Below are positions 32,504 to 41,600 of a DNA stretch of 64,000 nt, one piece after another. This DNA comes from Amycolatopsis sp. GM8 (GTDB lineage: Bacteria > Actinomycetota > Actinomycetes > Mycobacteriales > Pseudonocardiaceae), in assembly GCF_021653975.1 (NCBI RefSeq), contig NZ_JAJKFK010000008.1:62001-126000 (forward strand), given 5' to 3'. Under the pieces are notes generated by a model. The model worked only from the letters and a program-made list of their open reading frames with translations, ran no database searches and was not told where the DNA came from. The first letter of the stretch is position 1. Every line of letters starts with the position of its first letter. Both the position numbers and the translations under genes were made by a program.

Positions 32504-33979
32504 CTAAGAGCCGGCACCCGCATCCGCGCCGCGCCGCAGGTTCGCGGGCGGGACGTACCAGAGCACCGTCTGCCCGTTGGTCGGGCCGGTGAACGTGAAC
32601 CGCGGCTGGGCGTTGCGTTCCAGCCATTCGATCATGCTGTACTTCGCGTAGCCGTAGCCCTGACTGGTCGGCAGACTCTGGGTGAGGATGTAGTTCGCGT
32701 CGTGGGTGAGCATGGTGCCGGCCGACGGCCACACGCCGAAGCGCGGGTCGTCCCGGAAGGCCCATTGCGCCGTGTTGTTCGTGACGCCGACCCGCGCCGT
32801 TGCGGGCAGGTTGGCGGTGACCCAGTCGCGCACCCGCACCAGCCCGTCGTCGGGTTCGGCGATGACCCGGTTGCCCAGCACGACCGTCACCACCACGAGG
32901 GCGATGGCCGCCAGCGCGGCCGGGCGCCGCAGTTCCGCCCCGGCCGCACCGAGTGCGGCGATTCCGGCGACCACGACTCCGTAGCCGTACTGCTCCTCCA
33001 GGGTGCCGAACAAGATCGCGAAGACCCCGAACAAACCCATTGACAGCGCGGAAAGGCCGATCAGCCGCCGAGCACGGTCGGCGCTCAGCGCGGCGACGAG
33101 CCCGGCGACCGGGCACACCAGCAGGAGCAGGTAGCTGGTGCCGAAATGGGCGACCTGATCGACCAGCCTGCTCCATAGGTCCGGCGCGCCCGGAGCGTTG
33201 AACCCGGTCGTCTGGTCCAGCCCGATCAGCCGCCTCGTACCGCTGATCTTGTCCGCGCTCCACAGGTTGAACAGCCCGTCCGCGCCGACGACGGCGAGGT
33301 AGGCCAGGTAGGGCGCCGTGGCTGATACCAGCACCGTGAGCCCGTCGCGGCGGTGCATCGTGTGCCGCCAGAACATCGCGGCCACGACGGGCACGGCCGC
33401 GAACATGACCAGGGCGTCCTTGCTGAACACGCCGTATCCGATCAGCATCCCCGCGAACACGGCTCGTCGTGTGCTCAGTCTTTCCTTGCGTGCCAACGCG
33501 GTCACGAGCACGAGCAGGCCGGCCAGCGAAGCCAGCACCGCCGGGGTCTCCAGGAAGACCCGGCCGTTGGTGCGCAGCACGAACGGGTCGAAGGCGAGCA
33601 GGGCGGCGCAGCAGAGCGAAAGGCCGAGCCCCGCGACCGCGCGCACCAGCAGGAACCCGGTGCCGGCAGTCAGCGCGCCGAGCACGACGTTGAGCCAGCG
33701 GAGCTGCAGCGCCTGTGCCATCAGGTCGCCGTGGATGCCGAAGGCCTTGATGACGGCGCCTTCGAGGATGAACCCGCCGGGCGGATGCAGGAAGAACGGG
33801 ATTCCTTCGAGCGCGGGGAGGTGGCCCTGGCTGATGGTGTCGCCGAGTTCGGTGTAGACCATTTCGTCGACCCACAGCTCGAAACCGTGTGGCAGCGCCA
33901 AAGCACGGCATGCGAAGGCGGTGAGCACGACCACGACAGCCAGCGGATAGGTCAGGATCGGCTTGTGTAAAGAGGACAA
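32504..33979 (-). CDS. GT39-like membrane glycosyltransferase
   Basis: The protein has 491 residues and about ten to twelve membrane helices. After helix 1, FELWVDEMVYTELGD (~35-49) carries the Asp-Glu pair placed as in PMT/ArnT-type (GT-C) transferases that use polyprenyl-phosphate sugars. Other helices are long and Leu/Ala/Val rich, and a soluble C-terminal domain (~385-491) ends WYVPPANLRRGADAG. The TTG start at 33979 follows the upstream stop directly (TGACTTG) and has AAGGAA nearby. It probably adds a sugar to the polymer or to a surface protein. It is the last gene of the minus-strand surface operon. Confidence 0.78.
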   Translation of the reverse strand: MSSLHKPILTYPLAVVVVLTAFACRALALPHGFELWVDEMVYTELGDTISQGHLPALEGIPFFLHPPGGFILEGAVIKAFGIHGDLMAQALQLRWLNVVLGALTAGTGFLLVRAVAGLGLSLCCAALLAFDPFVLRTNGRVFLETPAVLASLAGLLVLVTALARKERLSTRRAVFAGMLIGYGVFSKDALVMFAAVPVVAAMFWRHTMHRRDGLTVLVSATAPYLAYLAVVGADGLFNLWSADKISGTRRLIGLDQTTGFNAPGAPDLWSRLVDQVAHFGTSYLLLLVCPVAGLVAALSADRARRLIGLSALSMGLFGVFAILFGTLEEQYGYGVVVAGIAALGAAGAELRRPAALAAIALVVVTVVLGNRVIAEPDDGLVRVRDWVTANLPATARVGVTNNTAQWAFRDDPRFGVWPSAGTMLTHDANYILTQSLPTSQGYGYAKYSMIEWLERNAQPRFTFTGPTNGQTVLWYVPPANLRRGADAGAGS

Positions 33980-33980
33980 G

Positions 33981-36458
33981 TCAGGGTTTCCTTGCGGTGA
34001 GCGGTGGGGGAACGAGTTCGCGGTACACCTGTTCTTGCCGCGCTGCCAAGGCATCCCAGTCGTAGCGGGCGGCGAACCGTGGTCCGGCGGTGCGTGTCCT
34101 GGCCTGGCATGCGGTGTCGTGGTACATCGAAACGACCGCGGCCGCGTACTCGTCGATGTCGAAGGCCGCGACCAGCCGGCCGCATTCCGCGGGCACGACC
34201 TCGCGGAGACAGGGAATGTCGAAGGCCACGACCGGGGTGCCGGACGCGAGTGCTTCCACGGCAACGATCCCGAAGGTCTCGAAGCGGGACGGAACGACGA
34301 CCAGCCGCGCCCGGGCCAGGAGTTCTTGCTTGCGCAGGCCGTCGACCCAGCCGGCGAACCGGACCCGGTCGGCGATGCCGAGCCGTTCCGCCGATGCTCG
34401 CAGGTACGACTCGTCCGGTCCGGCGCCGGCGAGGACGAGGTTTCCCGGCTGCTCGACCACCGCCTTGGCCCAGGCTTGCAGCAGCAAATCCAGGCCCTTC
34501 TGGGCTTTTTCCAGCCGTCCGACGAACACGACGTCCGGCCCGCGAGCCGATTCGCCGGTGTGGACAGCCGGTTCGACACCGTTCCCGATGACCTCGACGG
34601 TCGCTCTCGGGTTGAGCTTCTTCAGCCGCACCGCGAGGTCTTCCGACACCGCGATGAGGTGCCGATGCCTGCGGGTCCCGAACCGTTCCAGGAACTGGAC
34701 CGGCACGTGGTACTGGCGCGCCTTCTCACGCGCGTTGAGCCACTGCACCATCCCGATCGTCGGCCGTCCCGTCCACAGTGGAGCGGCGAAGCTCGAGATC
34801 GGCGCGAAGAAATCCTCGACGACCAGATGGGCGGGCCGCCCGCGGGTCTCGGCCGGCAGCCGGCACAGGTAGCCGAGCACCCGGCCCAGCCGCGTGCGGC
34901 CCCTGCCGAGTCCGATGTGGACATACGAGACCCCGTCCCGGACCTGGTCGCGGCAGCCGGGAAAGCGGGTGGTCAGCACCGTGATGCGATGCCCGTTGGC
35001 GGCAAGCCGCCGGTTGATCTCGTGCGTGCGACGCGAGCCGCCGCCCGCGCCGGGCGCCAGCGGGTCCTCGAACCCGAGGTGCAGAATCTCCAGCCGATCG
35101 CTCGTCGTGACCGGGTGCGCGGGCGTCTTGGGACGCAGCACGGAAAGACCCACGACCGCGACGACGACCGCCCAGACAGCCGGGACTGGACGAAGCAGGT
35201 ACAGCACGCCCGCGAACGCGCCCCAGACCAGCGCGATCCTCGTCATGATCCGGTACGCGAAGCGCGGCAGGACCGGCCCGGAGACCCACAGCAGGACCAC
35301 GGCCGCGAGCACCGCGGCGGCCGCCGCCCCCACCGCGAGCCCGGACGTTCCGTGCCGGGCGCCCAACGCGAGACCGGTGAGCACCAGGACGCACGCCACC
35401 GCGAGCCCGGCGAGCAGCCGGCGATACGCCTGGCGGGCGAGCAACAGGATCGCGGCGACCATGATGGCCCCGTACCCCAATCCGGCCAGCGTCAGCCAGG
35501 GCAGCAGCGACAGTGAATCCCGGTAGCGCGGCGGCAGCACCACCAGTGCCAGCGGTGCCGGCACGGTGACCAGCAGGGCGGCGGCCGCGCCCGCGAGGCG
35601 GAGATACGAACGCAGCAGGGTGTCGACGACGGTCTCGTCCCGGCTCGCCCGCACGAGCGGGAAGCTCAGCAGGACGGCGCCTGTCGCGACGTAGACCGGC
35701 GCCTTCGCCAGCGTCGCGACGGCCTGGTAGCCCGCCGCGGCCACAGGATCTCCGGTCATCGTCGCGACCAGCAGGATGTCCGCGGTGGTCAGCGCGCAGG
35801 TCACGAGCTGCACGAGCGCGATGCCGGTGGTTTCCGCCCAGCGCGCGGTATCCCGCGCCGCCCCGGGACGCCAGGCCACGTCACGCCGCATCCACCAGAA
35901 CCCGATACCCAGCACCGCGACCGCACCGGCGACGTACCCGGCCACCCCGCCCGCGGCCCCCCACAACAGACCGGCGACGGCCACGCTGAACACCAGGCGC
36001 AGCAACGTTTCCGTCACCGACAGGGCGGCAAAGCGGCGGAACCGCAGCTCGCCCTGCAGCCAGCCCCACACCGGGGTGACCAGCACCAGCGCGAACCCGG
36101 CGAGCCCCGCCGTCAGTGCGGTGACCGGGGGTGCGAAGTTCAGTGTCAGCAAGGCTGTCGCGAACCCGGCGACCGCACCGGTGACCAGTGCGACGACGAG
36201 CGCGAACGCCACGCCGTCACGCCGCTCCCGTGACCCGGCGGCGTTGCTGCCCACCGTCCGTGCCAGCGGCAGTGGGACCAGGGAGCTCGCGACGATCCCG
36301 ACCACGGTCAGCAATGCCTGCGCAGCACTGAAATCGCTGTACTCGCCGGGCGGCAGCCAGTGCGCCAGCAGCAGGCCGCACAGGTAGCTCAGCACACCCA
36401 CGACTGCGGACGACATCGTGACGAGGACGTGGTTCCGGCCGATGTCCACCGTTCCCAT
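33981..36458 (-). CDS. Wzx-like flippase fused to GT4 glycosyltransferase
   Basis: The protein has 825 residues. Residues 1-~440 hold about 12-14 hydrophobic helices of the polysaccharide-export (MOP/Wzx) type, starting HVLVTMSSAVVGVLSYLCGLLLAHWLPPGEYSDFSAAQAL. From ~453 a complete GT-B family 4 transferase begins (LEILHLGFEDPLAPGAGGGSRRTHEINRRL), with VISNGVE-like EVIGNGVEP, DVVFVGRLEKAQKGLDLLLQAW and PSRFETFGIVAVEALASGTPVVAFDIPCLREVV (E-x7-E). The joint is in frame with no stop or start signal. ATG 36458 overlaps the upstream stop (TGATG). The fusion suggests glycosylation at the flippase entrance. Confidence 0.87.
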   Translation of the reverse strand: MGTVDIGRNHVLVTMSSAVVGVLSYLCGLLLAHWLPPGEYSDFSAAQALLTVVGIVASSLVPLPLARTVGSNAAGSRERRDGVAFALVVALVTGAVAGFATALLTLNFAPPVTALTAGLAGFALVLVTPVWGWLQGELRFRRFAALSVTETLLRLVFSVAVAGLLWGAAGGVAGYVAGAVAVLGIGFWWMRRDVAWRPGAARDTARWAETTGIALVQLVTCALTTADILLVATMTGDPVAAAGYQAVATLAKAPVYVATGAVLLSFPLVRASRDETVVDTLLRSYLRLAGAAAALLVTVPAPLALVVLPPRYRDSLSLLPWLTLAGLGYGAIMVAAILLLARQAYRRLLAGLAVACVLVLTGLALGARHGTSGLAVGAAAAAVLAAVVLLWVSGPVLPRFAYRIMTRIALVWGAFAGVLYLLRPVPAVWAVVVAVVGLSVLRPKTPAHPVTTSDRLEILHLGFEDPLAPGAGGGSRRTHEINRRLAANGHRITVLTTRFPGCRDQVRDGVSYVHIGLGRGRTRLGRVLGYLCRLPAETRGRPAHLVVEDFFAPISSFAAPLWTGRPTIGMVQWLNAREKARQYHVPVQFLERFGTRRHRHLIAVSEDLAVRLKKLNPRATVEVIGNGVEPAVHTGESARGPDVVFVGRLEKAQKGLDLLLQAWAKAVVEQPGNLVLAGAGPDESYLRASAERLGIADRVRFAGWVDGLRKQELLARARLVVVPSRFETFGIVAVEALASGTPVVAFDIPCLREVVPAECGRLVAAFDIDEYAAAVVSMYHDTACQARTRTAGPRFAARYDWDALAARQEQVYRELVPPPLTARKP

Positions 36459-37882
36459 CAAGTCTGGACCTTTGCTGGTGCGGCAAGGGTTCGCACGGCC
36501 GGGCCGGCCAGCAGATCGTGCCGGGTCGCCAGCCGGATCCGCGCGTCTCGGATGCCGAGGCGGGCGAGCACGCCCTGCGCGCCCATCTCGTCACAGCCGA
36601 CGAGCAGCAGTGACGTCTGTCCATTGTGGTGGGTTATCTGATCGGTACAGCGCAAGCTTTCCTGTCGCACGGGATTTTCGGTGCTGGGGAAGGAAACGAC
36701 GGCCGCGATATCCGAACGGGCCCGTCGGCGCTGCTGCCGTCGCCGCACCGTGGCGATCTCGGTTCGCACCACCCCGGCCAGCAGCTCCGCACTGCGCTCC
36801 CAGGTGAAGCACGCGGCCCACTCGCGGCAGTGCCCGGCAATCCGGTCGGACTCGCTCTTGTCCGACAACTGCTGGACGGCCGTGACGAGCGCAGCGCCGA
36901 AGTCCCTTTCGGACTCCACCAGCCAGCCAGTCTTCCCCTCCAGTACGGAATCCCGGATCCCGGGCACTCGTAGCCCCAGGCACGGGACGCCGAGCCCCGC
37001 GGCTTCGATGACCGCACAGCCCCAGCCCTCGGCGGCCGAGACGGACGCGGTGAGCCAGGCGCGGGCGAGCAGCTCGTCCCGCACGTGGTCGGGCTGGTAT
37101 CCGTGGAAGACGACCGTGCCGGACAACCCGAGCACCACGGCCTGCCGTTGCAGGCGCAGCAGTTCGGGACCGTCGCCGACGATGTCCACGCGCAGCCGGG
37201 GAATCTCGGTCACGACAGAGGCGAGCTGGTTCAGCAGCAGATCGATCCGCTTGTGCGGCACCAGCCTGCTCACGACCACGAGCCTCGGGTCCGCGCCGCG
37301 CCTCCCGCCGGTGACCGCCGGTGGCTTGGCACCGTTGGGTACCACGAAGATCGGTGTCCGGATCTTCAGCCGGCTCCGGATTTCCTGCCGGGTCGACGGG
37401 GAAACCGCGCTGAGGGTCTGCCTGGCGTAGGCCTTTTGCGCGACCGTGCCTTCGAGGAACCGGCCGAACGCCGCGACGGCTGGGGAGAACCGGGTCGTGA
37501 ACTGGTCGTGATGCACGTGGTGGATCACCTGGACGACAGGGGAGCGCCGGGGCAGGAACAGCGGGGCGAAGAACGGGATCCCGTTCTGGCAGTCGAGCAC
37601 GGCGTCGAACCGCGCACCCGTCGCCAGCAGCCGGACGGCCGTGTGTGCGTACACGCAGAGCGGACCGCCCGCGCGGTGTGTCTCGATTCCGTCGATGATT
37701 TCGCGGGCGGGCGCGCCGGGTTCGCGTGCGGTGAACCACGTGACGCGCACACCGGCCGCGGTCCAGCGCCTGGCGATCTCGTGCATGTAGGACTCGGCGC
37801 CGCCGGCCTGGCTGTGCCGGATGTCCCGCCAGTTCAGGACCAGTAAGCGCTTTCCGCGCAGCGCGTCCAGGTTTGCCGTCAC
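36458..37882 (-). CDS. GT4 family glycosyltransferase with C-terminal extension
   Basis: The protein has 474 residues. GKRLLVLNWRDIRHSQAGGAESYMHEIARRWTAAG (~10-44) opens the GT-B fold, and the nucleotide-sugar half has PNGAKPP, LVVVSRLVPHKRIDLLLNQLA and VSAAEGWGCAVIEAAGLGVPCLGLRVPGIRDSV (~300-332, E-x7-E). The last ~85 residues (from about SDIAAVV) extend past the normal fold end and resemble nothing I know; they read like a small alpha/beta appendage. It overlaps the GT2 gene by ATGA and the fusion gene by TGATG. It uses an NDP-sugar on a lipid-linked acceptor at the inner membrane. Confidence 0.88.
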   Translation of the reverse strand: MTANLDALRGKRLLVLNWRDIRHSQAGGAESYMHEIARRWTAAGVRVTWFTAREPGAPAREIIDGIETHRAGGPLCVYAHTAVRLLATGARFDAVLDCQNGIPFFAPLFLPRRSPVVQVIHHVHHDQFTTRFSPAVAAFGRFLEGTVAQKAYARQTLSAVSPSTRQEIRSRLKIRTPIFVVPNGAKPPAVTGGRRGADPRLVVVSRLVPHKRIDLLLNQLASVVTEIPRLRVDIVGDGPELLRLQRQAVVLGLSGTVVFHGYQPDHVRDELLARAWLTASVSAAEGWGCAVIEAAGLGVPCLGLRVPGIRDSVLEGKTGWLVESERDFGAALVTAVQQLSDKSESDRIAGHCREWAACFTWERSAELLAGVVRTEIATVRRRQQRRRARSDIAAVVSFPSTENPVRQESLRCTDQITHHNGQTSLLLVGCDEMGAQGVLARLGIRDARIRLATRHDLLAGPAVRTLAAPAKVQT

Positions 37883-38595
37883 AGCGCGACCGCCCGGCGG
37901 TACAGGGTGAACAGCGCGGCGAAGGTCGCCGTGCCATCGCGCAGCGGCTGGAACGTCGACCGGCGATCATCCTGCCACGTAACGGGAATCTCGACGATCT
38001 GCCCGCCTCCGGCACGGATGTGCCGTAGTAGCTCGACATCGAATGCGAACCCGTCCAGGTGACAGCGGTGCAACGCCTTTTGCAGCTGCGCGCGCCGGAA
38101 GAACTTGAACCCGCACTGGGTGTCGTGCACGCCGGCCACCAGCGGGCGGGTCAGTGCCCGGAAGGCAGAACCACCGAGCCGGCGGCCGAACGGCTGCGGC
38201 TGGGCGAACCGGGCGCCGGGCGCGTGCCGGGAGGCGATCACGGCGGCGGCCCCGGCGTCGAGATGCCGCAGCGTTTCGGTGAGCGTGCTGATCGGGGTGG
38301 ACAAGTCGGCGTCGACGAAGCCGACGTAGGGTGCCGTCCCGGCGAGCATGCCGCGGCGGACGGCCGCGCCCTTGCCCGGCCGGGCACAGCCGATGACGGT
38401 GATCAGCACGGACGGGGACTCGACGGCCCGCGCGATCGTGGCCGTCTCGTCGGCGCTGCCGTTGTCCACCACGATGAGCCGGGACGACCAGGGTTGCCGT
38501 TCCAAAAAGGACACCAGGTGGTGCAGGGTCCCGGACAGCCGCGCGGCCTCGTTGAAGGCCGGGACGACGATCTCGAGTTCGAATGCCGGAGACAT
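37879..38595 (-). CDS. GT2 glycosyltransferase, dolichyl-phosphate-glucose/mannose synthase-like
   Basis: This 238-residue GT-A protein has LEIVVPAFNEAARLSGTLHHLVSFLE (~7-32), IVVDNGSADETATIARAV and YVGFVDADLSTPISTL (the DxD motif VDADLS, ~92-97), then DTQCGFKFFRRAQLQKALHRCHLDGFAFDVELL, the block of Alg5/DPM-type enzymes that load polyprenyl phosphate with a sugar. Its product is a plausible donor for the GT39-like enzyme three genes downstream. It is first of four overlapping genes, with start ATG at 38595. Confidence 0.9.
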   Translation of the reverse strand: MSPAFELEIVVPAFNEAARLSGTLHHLVSFLERQPWSSRLIVVDNGSADETATIARAVESPSVLITVIGCARPGKGAAVRRGMLAGTAPYVGFVDADLSTPISTLTETLRHLDAGAAAVIASRHAPGARFAQPQPFGRRLGGSAFRALTRPLVAGVHDTQCGFKFFRRAQLQKALHRCHLDGFAFDVELLRHIRAGGGQIVEIPVTWQDDRRSTFQPLRDGTATFAALFTLYRRAVAL

Positions 38596-38642
38596 CGTGC
38601 TCCTCGGGGTTGAAGGCGTGTTCGGTGTGGGATGGGCAAAGG

Positions 38643-38677
38643 CGCGAGCCGGACCCGCCGACCGGGCCCGGCTCGCG
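38643..38677 (-). terminator. Hairpin terminator after the fibrinogen-domain gene
   Basis: On the minus strand, the arms CGCGAGCCGGGCCC (38677-38664) and GGGTCCGGCTCGCG (38656-38643) form a 14-bp stem with one G-U pair and a 7-base loop, 15 bases after the stop at 38692. The same left arm recurs in the hairpin at 57744-57783. Confidence 0.75.
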
Positions 38678-38691
38678 TTGCGTGGCGGGGA

Positions 38692-40998
38692 CTAGCCGAC
38701 CGACCAGCCCGCGGTCGAGTCGGAGCGGTTACCGGTGTCGTCGATCGCGCGGACCCAGTACACGGCGGGCCGGCTGTCGGTACTGGTCCAGCTCAGCGCG
38801 CTGGTCGTGGCGATCACGCGGTCGTCGCGCAGCACCTCGTACCGCACCGGGCCGGACGCGTCCGAACCCGCTGTCCAGGTCGCGGTCACCGTGCCGTTCG
38901 CCCGTTCGACCTGGAGGTCGTGCGGCCGCACCGGGGCCGTGGTGTCCCGGCCGCAGACCTTGCCGAAACCGCCGAGCCACTGGTAACCGTTGCCCTGGTG
39001 GGTACCGCGGACGAAATCGCCGCCGAACCACAGGCAGCCGTTCGGATCCTTGCGCAGCGCCCACGGGCCCATCGTGTTCCGCCCGCGCAGGCCCGCGAGG
39101 AAGAACTGCGGCAGGAACTCGCCGGTCTTCGCGTCGTAGGCGGCGATGAGGTTGACGTTGTCGACATCCGTCCGGTTCAGGATCGGATAGTCGCCCCAGG
39201 GGCCGGTGGTGCCGCTGTAGTCCCACTTGTCACAGTGGCAGCCGCCGTAGACGACCCCGTCGATTTCGGCCAGCGCCTGGAAGTCGCCGCCGGGCCGGGT
39301 GACGTCACTGGTGACATAGCTGAAGTCGGACCGGTTGTACATGCCGAGGATGTGCTCGGAACCGCCGAGCCAGACGTGATCGCCGTTCTCCATGACGGTC
39401 TGCTGGTATTGCGGCTGTTCGGTGGACGGCACCCAGCGCTTCATCCCGGGCGCCAGCGGGGCGCCCGCGGCCGTGGACACGGTCGCCTGCATCGGCGACG
39501 CGGTGAAGTCGGCGTTGTTGAACCGGCCCGCATAATAGACCCGGTCGCCGCGGGCACTGGCATCGAGTTCGTAGACCGGGCCGTCGAAATGCGGTTTCCA
39601 CTGCCCGTCCGGGGTGTCGTCGGCGAGCCGGATCCGCGCCGCGTTCCCCACCGTGACCGGACCGGACTTGCCGCCGCTGATCTGGTTGAAGCTGCCACCG
39701 ACGTAGAGCCAGCCGTCCTGGACGTCCATCGTGCGCACGTTGGACACGTTGGTCCCATAGCTCGCCTGGGTGTTCCAGTCGGCGACGACGGCGCCCGAGC
39801 CCGGGTCGAGCTCGGCCAGCGACTGGGTGCCCGCCTTGCCGTTGACGTGCTTGAACTGCCCGCCCACCAGCAGTTTCCCGTCCGGGCTCGCGGCCAGGGA
39901 CCAGACGGTGCCGTCCAGCGTCGGCCGGAAGCCGGAACGCCACTCGCCGGTCTTGACGTCGAAGGCCGCCAGATAGGACTGCGGCTGCTTTGGCCCGCTC
40001 GGTCCCTTTTGGACATTCAAGAACTTGCCGCCGACATACGCGGTGTTACCGATGAAGGCGATGTCCTCGACCTCCATGTTCAGCTCGCTCTTGTCCTTGG
40101 TGGCGTCGACACCGAGGAGACCTGTTACACCCCAAGGCATGGGTTCCGTGGTGGTCTTCATCAGCGGGCGCACGGTCGTGGCCTTGGTGCCCTCGCGCGG
40201 GATGGCGGGGTAGGACGGGCTCGTCACCTTCGGCCGGACGAAAACCTGCGCGAACCCGAGGGCCTGACCCTCGGTGCCGGCTTCCCACAGGTAACTGTTC
40301 GCGGCGCTACCGCCGTGCACGTTCAGCCCGTAGCCGAAGCCCATCCGCCAGTTGTGCCGCGGTGTTTCGTAGGTGGCCAAACGGGTATAGCCGTCGTCGT
40401 TCGGGGTACCCCAGTAGTCACGGGTGTGCCCGGCCGGGTAATCGGTCCCGTTGGCGGACATCCCGGTCATCTTGATCCCGCCGCCGAACGCCCAGCTCCA
40501 GTCGGCGGCGCCGTCGAGCCGCAGTCGCAGCTCCTGCCGGTTGTTGCCGTCCGTGTTCGCGGCGCGGCGGACACGGACGCCGTCGGGGAGCGCGTCGGGG
40601 CGGCCGCCGTCGAGCAGGCCGTTGATCGTCTCCGCCGGCAGCGCCGCGGGAGTGAACGCGCCCGGTCCGTCGACAACCTCACGCAGCGCTTGCGGGGTGC
40701 CCTGGCCGTTGTGGGTCCACTGCCAGTCGTCGCGGCCGCGGCCGACGAGCACCCAGCCGCCGCCGTCCGTGCTCTGGTCGCAGTAGAACTGTTGCGGAGC
40801 CACGAGTTTCGGTGTCTGCAACCAATAGATCCCGCTCGGGCTGGACGGATACTCCTGCTTGATCTCCCAGCAGGAGGCGGCGGCCCGGTCGGTCGTCGCG
40901 CCGGTGCGGGCCGGTGCGGCGGAAGCCGTGCCGGGTGCGACCACGAGCGCCGCCGCCAGTACCACGAGAGCGGCCGTCAGCGGCCTATGCCGTGTCAT
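38692..40998 (-). CDS. Secreted fibrinogen-domain protein with beta-propeller and FN3 (paralog)
   Basis: This 768-residue protein has a signal peptide (HRPLTAALVVLAAALVVAPGTASA, 1-28) and the same order as the protein at 29496: fibrinogen-like domain (SCWEIKQ, GIYWLQTPKLVAPQQFYCDQSTDGGGWVLVGRGRDDW), delta-60-like propeller repeats (ASPDGKLLVGGQFKHVNGK, DGWLYVGGSFNQISGG, DRVYYAGRFNNADF), and an FN3 domain (~680-768). The Cys pair CHCDKW matches CHCLKF in the paralog. It is encoded on the opposite strand, 14 bases overlapped by the small upstream gene. It probably binds a surface glycan, as fibrinogen-like lectins do. Confidence 0.85.
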   Translation of the reverse strand: MTRHRPLTAALVVLAAALVVAPGTASAAPARTGATTDRAAASCWEIKQEYPSSPSGIYWLQTPKLVAPQQFYCDQSTDGGGWVLVGRGRDDWQWTHNGQGTPQALREVVDGPGAFTPAALPAETINGLLDGGRPDALPDGVRVRRAANTDGNNRQELRLRLDGAADWSWAFGGGIKMTGMSANGTDYPAGHTRDYWGTPNDDGYTRLATYETPRHNWRMGFGYGLNVHGGSAANSYLWEAGTEGQALGFAQVFVRPKVTSPSYPAIPREGTKATTVRPLMKTTTEPMPWGVTGLLGVDATKDKSELNMEVEDIAFIGNTAYVGGKFLNVQKGPSGPKQPQSYLAAFDVKTGEWRSGFRPTLDGTVWSLAASPDGKLLVGGQFKHVNGKAGTQSLAELDPGSGAVVADWNTQASYGTNVSNVRTMDVQDGWLYVGGSFNQISGGKSGPVTVGNAARIRLADDTPDGQWKPHFDGPVYELDASARGDRVYYAGRFNNADFTASPMQATVSTAAGAPLAPGMKRWVPSTEQPQYQQTVMENGDHVWLGGSEHILGMYNRSDFSYVTSDVTRPGGDFQALAEIDGVVYGGCHCDKWDYSGTTGPWGDYPILNRTDVDNVNLIAAYDAKTGEFLPQFFLAGLRGRNTMGPWALRKDPNGCLWFGGDFVRGTHQGNGYQWLGGFGKVCGRDTTAPVRPHDLQVERANGTVTATWTAGSDASGPVRYEVLRDDRVIATTSALSWTSTDSRPAVYWVRAIDDTGNRSDSTAGWSVG

Positions 40999-41335
40999 CG
41001 TTTTCCTCGCGATCCGGGTGCATTTCGAAGGAGCCGATCGTGACTCTGGAGGTGCCCCATTCGTAGATTCCTTCGCGGTGTGCCAGTCCGCGCAAGGTCG
41101 TGTCCACGGCGTCCAGCATCCGGCCGACCGCCTGCTGCCGGCCGGGGGCGGCCAGCCGCTGGTAGAACGTGACCGTCTGCCGTGCCACGTCCGAGGCCGT
41201 GGACCCGCTCTTGCCGGCCTTTCCCCAGTGCGCCGCCAGATCGTTCGCGAGACGTTCGAACACGTCACGGGACGAGCATCGGAACCTCCGGGTTACTTGC
41301 AACGCGTACAGCCTGTTCTCGGTTTCGGTGATCAT
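40985..41335 (-). CDS. Small protein of unknown function upstream of fibrinogen-domain gene
   Basis: The protein has 116 residues from ATG 41335. There is no signal peptide. RRFRCSSRDVFERLANDLAAHWGKAGKSGSTASDVARQTVTFYQRLAAPGRQQAVGRMLDAVDTTLRGLA predicts several amphipathic helices, ending in a short sheet and an acidic tail (PDREENDDTA). I do not recognise it. It overlaps the fibrinogen-domain start by 14 bases, so translation is coupled. Being cytoplasmic, it could be a regulator or chaperone for the secreted partner; that is a guess. Confidence 0.7.
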   Translation of the reverse strand: MITETENRLYALQVTRRFRCSSRDVFERLANDLAAHWGKAGKSGSTASDVARQTVTFYQRLAAPGRQQAVGRMLDAVDTTLRGLAHREGIYEWGTSRVTIGSFEMHPDREENDDTA

Positions 41336-41600
41336 TGGGAGTTCTTTCCGCCGGGGAACGGAAAAATAACGCTGGAAGATCGATGATCTTGCCCGGCTCG
41401 TGCAGAGCATCGGGCCGTGGTAGAACCGGAGTCAAGCCGCAAGGCCGATGTCAGCCTGATCGTGCGGCGTTTTCCCTTTTCCGGTAGGGGCTTTTTCTTC
41501 CACACGTCCGAGCTGTAAACGCGTTTTCCGTTTCGTTCCGGATTCGGTGCGGGCGTAACGTCCCGTGGCGTTGTTCGTCCACAGTGGATAAGGAGCACCG
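41336..41600. other. Divergent promoter region of the surface-polymer operon
   Basis: The 265 bases between the divergent units hold no gene. A possible ECF-type promoter for the operon is GTAAC (41555-41559), a 16-base spacer and CGTC (41576-41579). The GTCCACAGTGGAT near-palindrome (about 41578-41590) overlaps its end, and the ribosome site AAGGAG follows just before ATG 41601. The left part has T-rich runs (TTTTCC repeats, about 41470-41500). Confidence 0.4.
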
